A DNA stretch of 64,000 nt, taken from assembly GCF_031846385.1 (NCBI RefSeq), contig NZ_JAVRHV010000004.1, positions 124,001-188,000 on the forward strand. The letters run 5' to 3'. A program made the translations under genes and the position numbers. A model generated the notes under the pieces. That model did no database searches. It was not told the DNA's origin and saw only the letters and a program-made list of their open reading frames with translations. The stretch comes from Urechidicola vernalis. Its GTDB lineage: Bacteria > Bacteroidota > Bacteroidia > Flavobacteriales > Flavobacteriaceae. Each line of letters begins with the position of its first letter. Within the stretch, counting starts at the first letter, position 1. Positions 34,129-42,860 of this stretch are shown in pieces.

Positions 34129-35661
34129 TTAATGTTCACCGGGGCTAGCTAATTTTTCCATTACTTTTTCCAAACTAAAACTTGCCGCCTTCATTCTTGG
34201 AGGGTAGTCTTTAAAAGTCATTAAAAATTGACCAACAATATCTTGTGCCGGTACTAATAAATAGGCCCTGTCCAACAACCAGTCATAATAGGTGTTAGAA
34301 GTTATAGGTGCAATTTCATAAGGGTCTCTTCTTAAATTAAGAATTAAAGGAATTCTTAAAGGAGTAAATGGGTTAGCCCATAACCCTAGGGTTCCATCCA
34401 TTCTTTGCTCCATGAAAATTAATTTCCAATCGTCATATCGCATAGCAGTTAAATCACCATCATCAGAAAAATAAAAGATTTCGTGTCTTCTGCCTTCTTT
34501 TTCTTTACCCGTAATATGCGGTAACATATTGTAACCGTCTAAATGTACTTTAAATGTTTTCCCATCAATCGTTTTTCCTTTAAGCAATTCATCCTTTACA
34601 TTTTCATTTCCGGCGGCAGCCAAAAATGTTGGCAACCAATCCATACCAGATATGATAGTGTTAGAAACTGATCCCGCCTCAATTTGTCCAGGCCAACGAA
34701 TCATAGATGGCGTTCTCCAGCCACCTTCCCAGTTGGTGTTTTTTTCACTTCTAAAAGGAGAAGATGCAGCATCTGGCCAAGTGTTTTTATGTGGCCCGTT
34801 ATCTGTTCCGTACTGTACAATTGTATTATCGGTAACACCTAATTCATCTAATAAATCCAATAATTCTCCAACATGCATGTCATGCTCAACCATCCCGTCT
34901 CCATAAACGTCTTGACCAGATATTCCCTTATGTTCTTCTTTTACATGTGTTCTAAAATGCATTCTAGTTCCGTTCCACCAAACAAAAAATGGCTCTCCAG
35001 ATTTAACAGCATTTCTTATAAATACTTTTGCTGCAGCAATAGTTTCATCATCTACAGTTTCCATTCTCTTTTTAGTCAAAGGTCCTGTATCTTCAATTTT
35101 TCCATCCGAATAAGAGTGAATTACCCCTCTTGGTCCATATTTTTTTCTGAAGTCTGGATATTTTGCTGGATCTGGATAATCTTCATTTTCTGGCTCCTCT
35201 TCAGCATTTAAGTGGTATAGATTTCCAAAGAACTCATCAAATCCATGATTGGTTGGTAAGTGCTCATCACGATCACCTAAATGGTTTTTTCCGAATTGTC
35301 CTGTTCTATAGCCTAATGGTTTTAGTAATTCTGCAATAGTTGGGTCCTCAGAAGAAATACCTTCTTTTGCTCCTGGTAAACCAACTTTGCTTAATCCTGT
35401 TCTAAAAACACTTTGACCCATAATAAATGAAGAACGACCTGCAGTACAAGATTGCTCAGAATAATAATCTGTAAATATCATACCTTCTTTAGCAACACGA
35501 TCAATATTTGGAGTTTGGTACCCCATCAACCCCATTGTGTAGGCACTGATATTAGACTGCCCAATATCGTCTCCCCATATGACGAGGATGTTAGGTTTGT
35601 CTTGTGCAAAAATTGAAATACTCATTAAAAAAAGTACTCCCAGAATAGATGTTTGTTTCAT
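34129..35661 (-). CDS. Exported arylsulfatase (family S1), paralog 2
   Basis: Family S1 sulfatase of 510 residues with signal peptide (about 1-19, SIFA/QDKP). Formylglycine site Cys72 lies in SCTAGR. Metal-site motif WGDDIG, FGKNHLGDRDEHLPTNHGFD and YGTDNGPH are conserved with the two neighbours. Unlike paralogs 1 and 3, the residue after WGDDIG is Gln (QSN) instead of Trp, and the segment around the later metal ligand reads NGPHKNTWPDAASSPF rather than NGAE..GGTTPF. Active-site surroundings therefore differ and the substrate may too. It sits between paralog 3, from which it is separated by a hairpin, and paralog 1, 17 bases downstream. Confidence 0.93.
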   Translation of the reverse strand: MKQTSILGVLFLMSISIFAQDKPNILVIWGDDIGQSNISAYTMGLMGYQTPNIDRVAKEGMIFTDYYSEQSCTAGRSSFIMGQSVFRTGLSKVGLPGAKEGISSEDPTIAELLKPLGYRTGQFGKNHLGDRDEHLPTNHGFDEFFGNLYHLNAEEEPENEDYPDPAKYPDFRKKYGPRGVIHSYSDGKIEDTGPLTKKRMETVDDETIAAAKVFIRNAVKSGEPFFVWWNGTRMHFRTHVKEEHKGISGQDVYGDGMVEHDMHVGELLDLLDELGVTDNTIVQYGTDNGPHKNTWPDAASSPFRSEKNTNWEGGWRTPSMIRWPGQIEAGSVSNTIISGMDWLPTFLAAAGNENVKDELLKGKTIDGKTFKVHLDGYNMLPHITGKEKEGRRHEIFYFSDDGDLTAMRYDDWKLIFMEQRMDGTLGLWANPFTPLRIPLILNLRRDPYEIAPITSNTYYDWLLDRAYLLVPAQDIVGQFLMTFKDYPPRMKAASFSLEKVMEKLASPGEH

Positions 35662-35684
35662 AGTAGTTTGTTTTAATTAGAAAA

Positions 35685-35709
35685 AAGAAGTCGCAGTCTG
35701 CGACTTCTT
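35685..35709 (-). terminator. Hairpin between arylsulfatase paralogs 3 and 2
   Basis: Arms AAGAAGTCGCAG and CTGCGACTTCTT around one central base (effective loop about 5). A run of A on the left flank becomes a U-run on the leftward strand. It lies 17 bases after the stop of paralog 3 and only 23 bases before the start of paralog 2, so it should reduce read-through and set different expression of the three genes. Confidence 0.7.
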
Positions 35710-35726
35710 AAGTTACAATTTATTTT

Positions 35727-37259
35727 TTAATTCTGTGGTTTAACACTTAGAGATTGAACGACTTTGTCCACTCCAAGAGAACTTCCTTGAACAGGAGGGA
35801 ATTCTTTAAAGGTTTCTAAGAATTTCCCAACATAAGCTTGTGCGGGAACAAATGTCCACATATTATCTGCAAACCAACGAATGTATAAGGCAGACTCCAT
35901 AGATACTTCAAACGGATCGGCTCTTAAGTTAATCAAGATTGGCCAAGATGGTGTTTTTCTATAAGCTTCGTTAATGGCGCCTTCCATTATAGTAAAGTGT
36001 AATTTCCAATCTTTATAACGCAAGGCATTTAAGTTACCACCAGCATCGAAGTAGAAAATTTCATTTCTTGGCGATTCAGCAACATCTCCCTTTAAATAAG
36101 GCATCATATTGTAACCATCTAAATGTACTTTGAAGTCTTTTCCATTAGCAGAATGACCATTTAATAATTTTTCTTTGATATTAGAATCACCAGCAGCAGC
36201 TAAAATTGTAGGTAGCATATCTTCGTGAGAGAAAATACCATTTTCTTTTGTTCCTGGTTTGATAACTCCTGGCCAACGGATAGCACATGGTGCTCTAAAT
36301 CCACCTTCCCAAGTAGTTCCTTTTTCCCCTTTAAACGGAGTTGTTCCGCCATCAGGCCAAGTGAATTTCTCAGCACCATTATCTGTAGAATACATGATGA
36401 TGGTGTTGTCAATAATTCCTAGTTCCTCTAGTCTTGTAAGAACACGTCCAATTGATTTGTCATGTTCTACCATTCCATCAGGATACAATCCAATTCCAGT
36501 TACACCTTGGCTCTCTTCCTTTAAATGCGTCCAAACGTGCATACGTGTTGCGCTCAACCAAACAAAGAAAGGTTGCTTGTTTGCATGTGCTTTCTCTATA
36601 AAGGCAATTGCAGCATCTGTAAATTCATCATCTGCAGTCTCCATACGCTTTCTTGTTAAAGGTCCCGTATCTTCAATTTTACCATCAGAGTAAGAATGAA
36701 TCACACCTCTTGGTCCAAATTTCTTATGGAACTCTGGGTCTTTTGGGTAATAATATGTTTCTGGCTCTTCCTCAGCATTTAAGTGGTATAAGTTTCCGAA
36801 GAATTCATCAAAACCATGATTTGTTGGTAAGTGCTCATCTCTATCACCCAAGTGATTTTTTCCAAACTGCCCAGAAGTATAACCGTGTGGTTTTAATAAT
36901 TCTGCTATTGTAGGTTGATTGTCTTGGATTCCTTGTTTTGCACCTGGCATACCAATGGTTAACAACCCCGTTCTAAAAGGATGTTGCCCTAAAATAAATG
37001 CGGCTCTACCAGCAGTACAGGATTGTTGCGAATACCAATCTGTAAACATGGCGCCTTCATTAGCTATACGGTCAATGTTTGGTGTTTGATAACCCATCAT
37101 TCCGTGGTTATAAGCACTAATATTGTCCCAACCAATATCATCTCCCCAAATCACCAAGACATTTGGTTTTTCTGTTTGGGCATTTGCAATTGCTCCGACT
37201 AAAAAGAGTAAGGAAGCAAATACAATAGATTTAAAATTCTGTGTAGATTTTGTTTTCAT
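35727..37259 (-). CDS. Exported arylsulfatase (family S1), paralog 3
   Basis: First sulfatase of the tandem set, 510 residues, signal peptide about 1-28 (GAIANA/QTEK). SCTAGR contains formylglycine Cys81, WGDDIGWDNISAY holds the first metal ligands, FGKNHLGDRDEHL the Lys/His pair, and YSTDNGAEKFTWPDGGTTPF the Asp/Asn ligands. Similarity to both neighbours runs along the whole length (e.g. TNHGFDEFFGNLYHLNAEEEPE is almost unchanged), which points to duplication within this locus. A 162-base gap with a promoter box separates it from batD upstream, and a hairpin follows it. It is therefore likely to have its own transcript, with possible read-through from the MoxR/Bat operon. Confidence 0.93.
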   Translation of the reverse strand: MKTKSTQNFKSIVFASLLFLVGAIANAQTEKPNVLVIWGDDIGWDNISAYNHGMMGYQTPNIDRIANEGAMFTDWYSQQSCTAGRAAFILGQHPFRTGLLTIGMPGAKQGIQDNQPTIAELLKPHGYTSGQFGKNHLGDRDEHLPTNHGFDEFFGNLYHLNAEEEPETYYYPKDPEFHKKFGPRGVIHSYSDGKIEDTGPLTRKRMETADDEFTDAAIAFIEKAHANKQPFFVWLSATRMHVWTHLKEESQGVTGIGLYPDGMVEHDKSIGRVLTRLEELGIIDNTIIMYSTDNGAEKFTWPDGGTTPFKGEKGTTWEGGFRAPCAIRWPGVIKPGTKENGIFSHEDMLPTILAAAGDSNIKEKLLNGHSANGKDFKVHLDGYNMMPYLKGDVAESPRNEIFYFDAGGNLNALRYKDWKLHFTIMEGAINEAYRKTPSWPILINLRADPFEVSMESALYIRWFADNMWTFVPAQAYVGKFLETFKEFPPVQGSSLGVDKVVQSLSVKPQN

Positions 37260-37358
37260 AAATAAGCATTAAAGTTAATAATCTGCAATACTCAATAACC
37301 TCATAACAGGAAATTGATCTAAGTAAAAGTCATAGAGGGTTGCAATTTTTTTCTAACT

Positions 37359-37389
37359 CAAAAATAATGAAAATTAAATGGAACTACAA
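37359..37389 (-). promoter_or_regulatory. Promoter ahead of arylsulfatase paralog 3
   Basis: On the minus strand, TTG (37387-37389) is followed after 20 bases by TATTTTTG (37359-37366), an exact TAnnTTTG box. This implies a leader of about 95 bases before the start codon. It gives the sulfatases a promoter separate from the MoxR/Bat operon. Confidence 0.5.
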
Positions 37390-37421
37390 TTTGTGGATTT
37401 TAATTTATAGTTATAGAAAAG

Positions 37422-38741
37422 TTATGGATTGATCCAGTTGGGTTGTATTACTTTTTCGTTCGTAGAACTTTTGTCTAAAACCTGCTTTCTTATTTGCCTC
37501 CAAAGTGTTTTATTTAAGTTTAGACTGACAGTAGTAATTCCAACCTTATCAATTTCTGAAGTCAAATTTGAACTTTGTATATGCCCTCTTAAATTCGATG
37601 TTGTAGAATTTTCTAGAGGTAGTTCATCAATCCATCTATATAGTTTTGGTAAAATTTCTTTTGCTGACTTTGATGGAATTGACTTTATGAATACATCGAA
37701 ATAATACTTTTCAGATTGTAAATAGTCCGCTTTTCTTTTGTTGTGAATCTTGAGTGAAACTTTGATTAGTTTTATTAAAACGTACACTAAAATAATTCCA
37801 ATGAGCAGATACAAAGAGAATTGTTTCAATGATAATCCCAAAACAGTAATAGCGCTCTGCTCTTCTGATTCTGCGGTGGATTTATCCTTTTCTAATTGCT
37901 CTTTTACCGAAGCCAACATGCCTAAATCTGGATTTGCTTGCACGTTTATAACAACTTCTGGTAGCGTTTTTTTATAAAGTTTCTTTTTATACGGATTGTA
38001 CCAAGTCAATTCCTTTTTTGGAATTATAATTTCACCTTCTTTTTCAAATAGATATCGAACACCTTCAGTTCGAGTTGCGCTGATAGCTGTTTTTGTTTTA
38101 TTATTTGCTACTTCAGACCGGGTTGGATACAAACTCACGTTTGCGATGGTATCCCATTTTACTGGCGGAATCAATTCTGAAACCGTATTTGAGGCATTTC
38201 TATAAATGGAGCGCTCCAATACATCTCCTACCTTTACGTTTTTTAAATCTCCTTTCCAATTTTCAGTTGCTGACATCCATGTTGTGACCAACCAACTATC
38301 TGCATCAAAATTTGGAGGGATTGATTTTACGTTAATCGTTCTTGGATTTGTTCTAACGATATGTTTTACTCCTTTATATCCTCCAGGGTCTGGAGTTTCA
38401 ACTTCAATTTCTAACGATGGAAATTCGATCGGTTCATTTTCATGAGGAAATACGTTGAAATACAACTGAACACCAGCATAAGTTTTTCCATTTACTTGTT
38501 TAGAAGTACTTAAAGATCTGAAATAAACTGTAAAGGCACCATTTACTTTTATATTCCCAGGGTTTACCCCTTTTGTAAACCAAGTAGAAGTAAAAACCGA
38601 AACAGTTACTTGAACGGGTTCGCCAACATACACTGAGTTTTTACTTAATGAAACAGAACTAGATAAATGCCCTTGAGCAAAAGTGCCGATTCCAATTAAG
38701 AAGATTAATAACGCCGTATATTTTCTAAAACCTTTTACCAT
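37422..38741 (-). CDS. batD: BatD-like membrane-anchored protein
   Basis: Envelope protein of the Bat (Bacteroides aerotolerance) operon, 439 residues. A signal peptide (about 1-22, GIGTFA/QGHL) leads into tandem Ig-like BatD domains (about 25-275, SLSKNSVYVGEPVQVTVSVF at the start). One transmembrane helix (about 310-330, FSLYLLIGIILVYVLIKLI) and a cytoplasmic helical tail follow. It closes the MoxR-DUF58-DUF4381-BatA-BatBC-BatD operon; its start overlaps the end of batBC by 7 bases. BatD proteins are thought to work with the von Willebrand A proteins BatA/B in the inner membrane, but their biochemical role is unknown. The family assignment rests on position and domain pattern. Confidence 0.85.
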   Translation of the reverse strand: MVKGFRKYTALLIFLIGIGTFAQGHLSSSVSLSKNSVYVGEPVQVTVSVFTSTWFTKGVNPGNIKVNGAFTVYFRSLSTSKQVNGKTYAGVQLYFNVFPHENEPIEFPSLEIEVETPDPGGYKGVKHIVRTNPRTINVKSIPPNFDADSWLVTTWMSATENWKGDLKNVKVGDVLERSIYRNASNTVSELIPPVKWDTIANVSLYPTRSEVANNKTKTAISATRTEGVRYLFEKEGEIIIPKKELTWYNPYKKKLYKKTLPEVVINVQANPDLGMLASVKEQLEKDKSTAESEEQSAITVLGLSLKQFSLYLLIGIILVYVLIKLIKVSLKIHNKRKADYLQSEKYYFDVFIKSIPSKSAKEILPKLYRWIDELPLENSTTSNLRGHIQSSNLTSEIDKVGITTVSLNLNKTLWRQIRKQVLDKSSTNEKVIQPNWINP

Positions 38742-40459
38742 TGTTTTATGTTTTTAGTTTGTTTTAGATTTTTCTCTTTGGCTTGATGTTTAAATTTTCG
38801 CTTTAAGAAAAGAGAAGGATCATCATCTACTTTTCGCATCAATACTTTTTGTGAATTGTCTTGTTTTCCTGTTTCAAAATTATCCGGTACTTCGTCTAAT
38901 TCCTTTCCTTTTCTAACATCTGTATTTACGGTTTCCTCTAAGCGTTCTTTTTCCATTTGCTCTTTGGTGGCTTCTTGTCCGCCGCCGCTCAAATCTTCAG
39001 GGCTTTTATTTTGCTCATTTTGCGCTTGCCCTTTTTCAGTGGCTTCTTCTGCATCTTCTGGATTTACCTCATTTTCACCCCCTGACAAATGTTGAGAAAC
39101 CTGCATATTACTTTTTGCATTCTCCATATCAGGATCTAATTCAACGGCATTTCCAAAAGCAATTTCTGCAGCAGCATAATCGCCATTGGCAAAATAGGCA
39201 ACACCTAAATTATAAGCACCCATAGCGGTGGTATCCTTACTAAACGCGGTAATGGCAGCGTCGTAATCATTCGCTTTATAGTACGCAACTCCTTTTTGGA
39301 GAGGGTCGTCAAAAGTGTCTCCCGCCAAGGCGTATTCTTCTTTGTCGATTAATTGCTGACCTTGATAGTCCTTCGTAAACCAAAAGTCTTTAAAAGAAGT
39401 ATCTGAGGAACAAGAAGAAAATGTCATCATAAATACTAAGGAATAAAGTACCCATCCTTTTCTGAAAGAGAGAAAGACCATAAAAACAAAAGGAATGATC
39501 AATACCAATCCATGGTCTTCCCAGTCGTCTTCTTTTTCTTCGTCTTGTTCTTTAAATTCTATGTTGTCGGCAATTTTTTTCGCTAACAATTCCATATCAG
39601 AATTATCTAAAGTTAAAGCATGCACCGTAATGTTTTCAATGGCATCCAATCTATTTAGAATATCAGTATTTAAGGAGGAATGCACGTTTTTACCTTGCTC
39701 TTTCAGAAATCCGCGACCATTAAAATTAGGAACATCAGCCCCTGTTGTTGTATTAAAAGGTACAATTTCTATCTGTGTATTTCCGGTTGTAGCGAAATTT
39801 TGTAAAAGATTAAAGGTTTCTTCATCAAAGTCGTCAGAAAATAAAATCAGCGTTGCAGGCGCAGTAGTTACATTTATAATAGTGTCTGTTACCTCCAAGG
39901 CTGCTTGTAAATTGGAGCCTCTAAACGGCATTACATTAGGAGATAATGTACTGATATGAGATTTTATAATTCTGTAATCGTTGGTTAACGGAACAATGGT
40001 GTGTGCCGATCCAGCATAACCAACTAAGGAGATTCTCGCTCGTGGATTTGCATCTATTAAATCTGATATTTTAAATTTAGCGCGTTCCAATCTGTTGGGT
40101 TGAATGTCCGTAGCCAACATGCTTTGCGATAAGTCCAAGGCAATTACCACAGGAGTTTCTAATATTTTACCCGGAACTTCAACTTCTTTCCAAGTTGGAC
40201 CTGCCAAACCTAGAATTGCCAAAGCCAAAGTGAGCATGGTGAAAAACTGCATCCATTTTTTAAGATGTTCACTCCCTTTTTGAATTACATATTTTCTAAG
40301 ATGAGGAGCAATGGTACTTTTCCATTTAATACTATTTCTATTGGTGATTAAATTCAATATAAGAATGATGACAACTGGAATTAGAAGCCACAAAAATAGC
40401 GGTCTCAAAAAATGAAACTGACCCCAATCGATATGTGTAAATTCCTTAATTGAGTTCAT
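38735..40459 (-). CDS. BatB-BatC fusion: VWA domain protein with TPR tail
   Basis: Inner-membrane protein joining two Bat functions in one chain. An in-frame start lies upstream at 40492, but the ATG at 40459 gives the usual N-terminus and overlaps batA by only 14 bases; the product is then 574 residues. Two N-terminal helices are followed by a von Willebrand A domain (about 80-275) with intact MIDAS motif DLSQSM. Two further hydrophobic segments (about 300-345) come next, the second ending in a lipobox-like MTFSSCSS. TPR repeats (about 380-450, e.g. GAYNLGVAYFANGDYAAAEIAF) and a charged, low-complexity tail rich in E, K and Q complete the protein. In many genomes BatB and BatC are separate genes. 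The lipobox-like cysteine at the join is what remains of a BatC signal. Confidence 0.88.
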   Translation of the reverse strand: MNSIKEFTHIDWGQFHFLRPLFLWLLIPVVIILILNLITNRNSIKWKSTIAPHLRKYVIQKGSEHLKKWMQFFTMLTLALAILGLAGPTWKEVEVPGKILETPVVIALDLSQSMLATDIQPNRLERAKFKISDLIDANPRARISLVGYAGSAHTIVPLTNDYRIIKSHISTLSPNVMPFRGSNLQAALEVTDTIINVTTAPATLILFSDDFDEETFNLLQNFATTGNTQIEIVPFNTTTGADVPNFNGRGFLKEQGKNVHSSLNTDILNRLDAIENITVHALTLDNSDMELLAKKIADNIEFKEQDEEKEDDWEDHGLVLIIPFVFMVFLSFRKGWVLYSLVFMMTFSSCSSDTSFKDFWFTKDYQGQQLIDKEEYALAGDTFDDPLQKGVAYYKANDYDAAITAFSKDTTAMGAYNLGVAYFANGDYAAAEIAFGNAVELDPDMENAKSNMQVSQHLSGGENEVNPEDAEEATEKGQAQNEQNKSPEDLSGGGQEATKEQMEKERLEETVNTDVRKGKELDEVPDNFETGKQDNSQKVLMRKVDDDPSLFLKRKFKHQAKEKNLKQTKNIKQW

Positions 40460-41447
40460 CTTTTTTGAATTGTTTTCCAAATGCAAAGGCACTTGCTAAG
40501 AAGGAATGTATCAGCGCCAAGCCAATGGCTAACCCTAACGGGTAATGATATAAAAACGTCGTGGGTTTGTATGATTCCTCTTCGTATTCTATAGGTTCTA
40601 ATTTGTCTAATTCTTCATAAATTTCATTCAATCTATCCGTATCTATAGCTCTGAAATATTGCGCATCGGTGAGTTCTGATATTTCTTCTAGTGTTTTTTC
40701 ATCTAAATCGGAACCTGGAGCATTTGGATCTCCAATTCCGATAGTGTATACTTTAATGGAATCTTTTTTAGCCATATCCGCGGCGTCTAACGGAAGTATA
40801 TCCGTACCGGCATCTACACCGTCAGAAAGTAAGAGCATTACTTTAGATTGAATGGTGTCTTGTTCAAATAAGTCAATTCCTTTTACAATTGCTTTTCCAA
40901 TATTGGTCATTTGGCCTGCCATACCAACATCGGCTTCTTCTAATAATTGATCAACGGTTGCCAATTCTGATGTAAATGGTGCTTGTACATAAGCGCTTGA
41001 TCCAAAGAAAATAAGACCCATTCGGTCACCTTCTCTTTTTTTGATAAAATCGTGCATTACATGTTTAACAGCTTCCCAGCGTCGTACACGCTTACCATCA
41101 ATTTGCCAATCGGTTTGTGCCATGCTAAACGAGATGTCAGCAACGACTAAAAAACTGCGAGAGGTTTTTACTTTTAATTCTGGTTTACCTACAATTTGTG
41201 GTGATGACAAGGCCGCTAATAGTGAAACCCAAATCAATATTAAAAATAGCCAAGAAATAATATTTCGTCTTTTTATTTCAGCCGATTTTCGCGCTTTTTC
41301 ACCTGTGTATTTTTGAGCCTTATCAAAATCTGGAAGCAATAATGAAGCGCTTTTAAGGCGTAATGGTGGTAATAACCAATACAGTAAAAATGGCAATGGA
41401 AAGAGCCAAAAAACAAACTTGTATGCTATTTCAAAATTTTCAGGCAT
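40446..41447 (-). CDS. batA: BatA-like VWA domain membrane protein
   Basis: Inner-membrane von Willebrand A protein, 333 residues. Two N-terminal helices (about 10-28 and 60-80) are followed by a VWA domain (about 90-285) with MIDAS motif DISFSM and the later Thr/Asp contributions (SDGVDAGTDIL). A final helix lies at about 305-325. It has the aerotolerance-operon BatA layout. Its start overlaps the end of the DUF4381 gene by 8 bases and its end overlaps batBC, so translation of these genes is coupled. MoxR-type ATPases with VWA partners are known in other systems to activate metalloenzymes; whether that holds here is unknown. Confidence 0.88.
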   Translation of the reverse strand: MPENFEIAYKFVFWLFPLPFLLYWLLPPLRLKSASLLLPDFDKAQKYTGEKARKSAEIKRRNIISWLFLILIWVSLLAALSSPQIVGKPELKVKTSRSFLVVADISFSMAQTDWQIDGKRVRRWEAVKHVMHDFIKKREGDRMGLIFFGSSAYVQAPFTSELATVDQLLEEADVGMAGQMTNIGKAIVKGIDLFEQDTIQSKVMLLLSDGVDAGTDILPLDAADMAKKDSIKVYTIGIGDPNAPGSDLDEKTLEEISELTDAQYFRAIDTDRLNEIYEELDKLEPIEYEEESYKPTTFLYHYPLGLAIGLALIHSFLASAFAFGKQFKKDELN

Positions 41448-41916
41448 GCGTTTTAATCCATTTTTTTGAAAAGGTTAAAAATTGTTTGGTTTGCGCTGAA
41501 TCAGTATTGTTTTTATATAAGCACTCCATTAAAAAAGAATCTAGTTCCTCAAATTGTGTATGCTTTGTTTTGGACTGTAAAAATGATGTCCAATCCTTAC
41601 CTGATAAATGCGCAACTGTACCTCGGCCATAGGACTGAATTGCTACTATTTTTAATTGGGTGGCAATTTGTTGATTGATATCTGATGAATCAGGAGCCAG
41701 CTTTTTTAATTTTTTCAAAGCGGTTCTTTTGTATTTGTTTTTACGATACAGTAGCATACCGCGAATTGCAATTACAAGAATTGAAATTATTAGAACCCAT
41801 AACAAAACAGTCCATCCGACCGTTTCAAAAGAAAATTCAATCGGATCTGGTTCCATAATTGGTTTCAATTCTGGAGTTTCTTGCGTAAGTTTCGATATGG
41901 ATTTTGTCAATATCAT
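41440..41916 (-). CDS. DUF4381-type membrane protein of the MoxR/Bat operon
   Basis: Small membrane protein of 158 residues. One transmembrane helix (about 32-54, VGWTVLLWVLIISILVIAIR) is followed by a basic cytoplasmic segment (YRKNKYKRTALKKLKKL) and a helical domain with the GKDWTSFLQSK motif usual for DUF4381 proteins. Its start overlaps the DUF58 gene by 4 bases. Function unknown; it always seems to travel with MoxR, DUF58 and VWA genes, so it is likely a structural part of the same membrane complex. Confidence 0.78.
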   Translation of the reverse strand: MILTKSISKLTQETPELKPIMEPDPIEFSFETVGWTVLLWVLIISILVIAIRGMLLYRKNKYKRTALKKLKKLAPDSSDINQQIATQLKIVAIQSYGRGTVAHLSGKDWTSFLQSKTKHTQFEELDSFLMECLYKNNTDSAQTKQFLTFSKKWIKTHA

Positions 41917-42845
41917 TTTTTGCTAGAAAGCATGTTTTTTAGTTGGTCATCTACCGGCTGAACAGTATCAAACTTTAAAACTGGAATGCGATGCTTTTTC
42001 ATTTCATTCTCAAAATTTTGAAAATCTGTATCAAACCCTTCACTAAACTCTTGTTGAATACTTCGGTTCTTACCGTCAACATTTAATTGTTTTTTAGTAT
42101 CTCCAATAACCATTTTAGTTTTAGGGATATCACGCTCCATTGGGTCGAATACCTTTGCTAAAATCACGTCGTTGTTTTGAGCCATCTGCGCTATGTTTTT
42201 TATGACATCCTTAGAGTATCTTCTAAAGTCACTAATCACCACAATTAGAAAATCATGCGTAACAATATTTCTAATTTTTTTGAATACAACAGAAGATGCT
42301 TCTGCGTGATTCACAGGTGTGGAATCTAACAACTCGTGATTACGTTGAACGATATGTTCAAAAAATCGAAGTATGTTTTTTCTATTTCTTTTAGGAGAAA
42401 TAATGTCAATACCGTTATCTGCAAAAACGACACCGCCAACTCTGTCTCCTTCTTTTAAAATTCTAAAAGCAGTCAACGCGGCTAATTCGGCCGCAACTAC
42501 AGATTTCATTTTATTTTGTGTACCAAAGAACATAGACTTAGATTGATCAACGACAATCAATGTTGGTTTTTCTTTTTCTTCACTATAAACTCTTGAGTGT
42601 GTTTTTTGAGTTCTTGCTGTCACCTTCCAATCAATATTTCTGATATCATCACCAGCCACATAGTTTCTTACTTCTTCAAAATCCAATCCTCGACCGCGTA
42701 ATTTAGAAGCGTGTTTACCCCCTAAAACACTGCGTACTTTTTGCTTTTTCGCTAAAAAACTAAACCCTTGGGCGCTGTGTTCTTTCGACAATAAGTCTTG
42801 TAGTGATACAAAAATAGGATTGCTATTTTCAAGTGATCTTTTCAT
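41913..42845 (-). CDS. DUF58 domain protein of the MoxR/Bat operon
   Basis: Soluble protein of 310 residues with the classical DUF58 signature DFEEVRNYVAGDDIRNIDWK (about 55-75), followed by a VWA-like fold (LIVVDQSKSM, a DxSxS metal site). The ATG at 42845 is chosen; an in-frame TTG two codons upstream is less likely. DUF58 proteins are the regular partners of MoxR ATPases and probably act as adaptors between the ATPase ring and membrane VWA proteins. It is encoded 15 bases after moxR and overlaps the DUF4381 gene by 4 bases. Confidence 0.88.
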   Translation of the reverse strand: MKRSLENSNPIFVSLQDLLSKEHSAQGFSFLAKKQKVRSVLGGKHASKLRGRGLDFEEVRNYVAGDDIRNIDWKVTARTQKTHSRVYSEEKEKPTLIVVDQSKSMFFGTQNKMKSVVAAELAALTAFRILKEGDRVGGVVFADNGIDIISPKRNRKNILRFFEHIVQRNHELLDSTPVNHAEASSVVFKKIRNIVTHDFLIVVISDFRRYSKDVIKNIAQMAQNNDVILAKVFDPMERDIPKTKMVIGDTKKQLNVDGKNRSIQQEFSEGFDTDFQNFENEMKKHRIPVLKFDTVQPVDDQLKNMLSSKK

Positions 42846-42860
42846 AAACAAATTATAGAA

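Noticed and set aside
36259..36693. 144-codon open frame on the plus strand across arylsulfatase paralog 3
   Set aside because: It lies wholly opposite a conserved enzyme gene; similar frames appear opposite the other sulfatases because of shared codon pattern. No domain or signal is visible.
31497..37259. Sulfatases as part of a sulfated-polysaccharide utilization locus
   Set aside because: No SusC/SusD pair, glycosidase, lyase or sugar-catabolic gene lies near them, and laminarin is not sulfated.
39495..39959. 154-codon open frame on the plus strand opposite batBC
   Set aside because: Low-complexity Ser/Phe/Cys-rich translation typical of an antisense shadow; batBC has intact VWA and TPR motifs.
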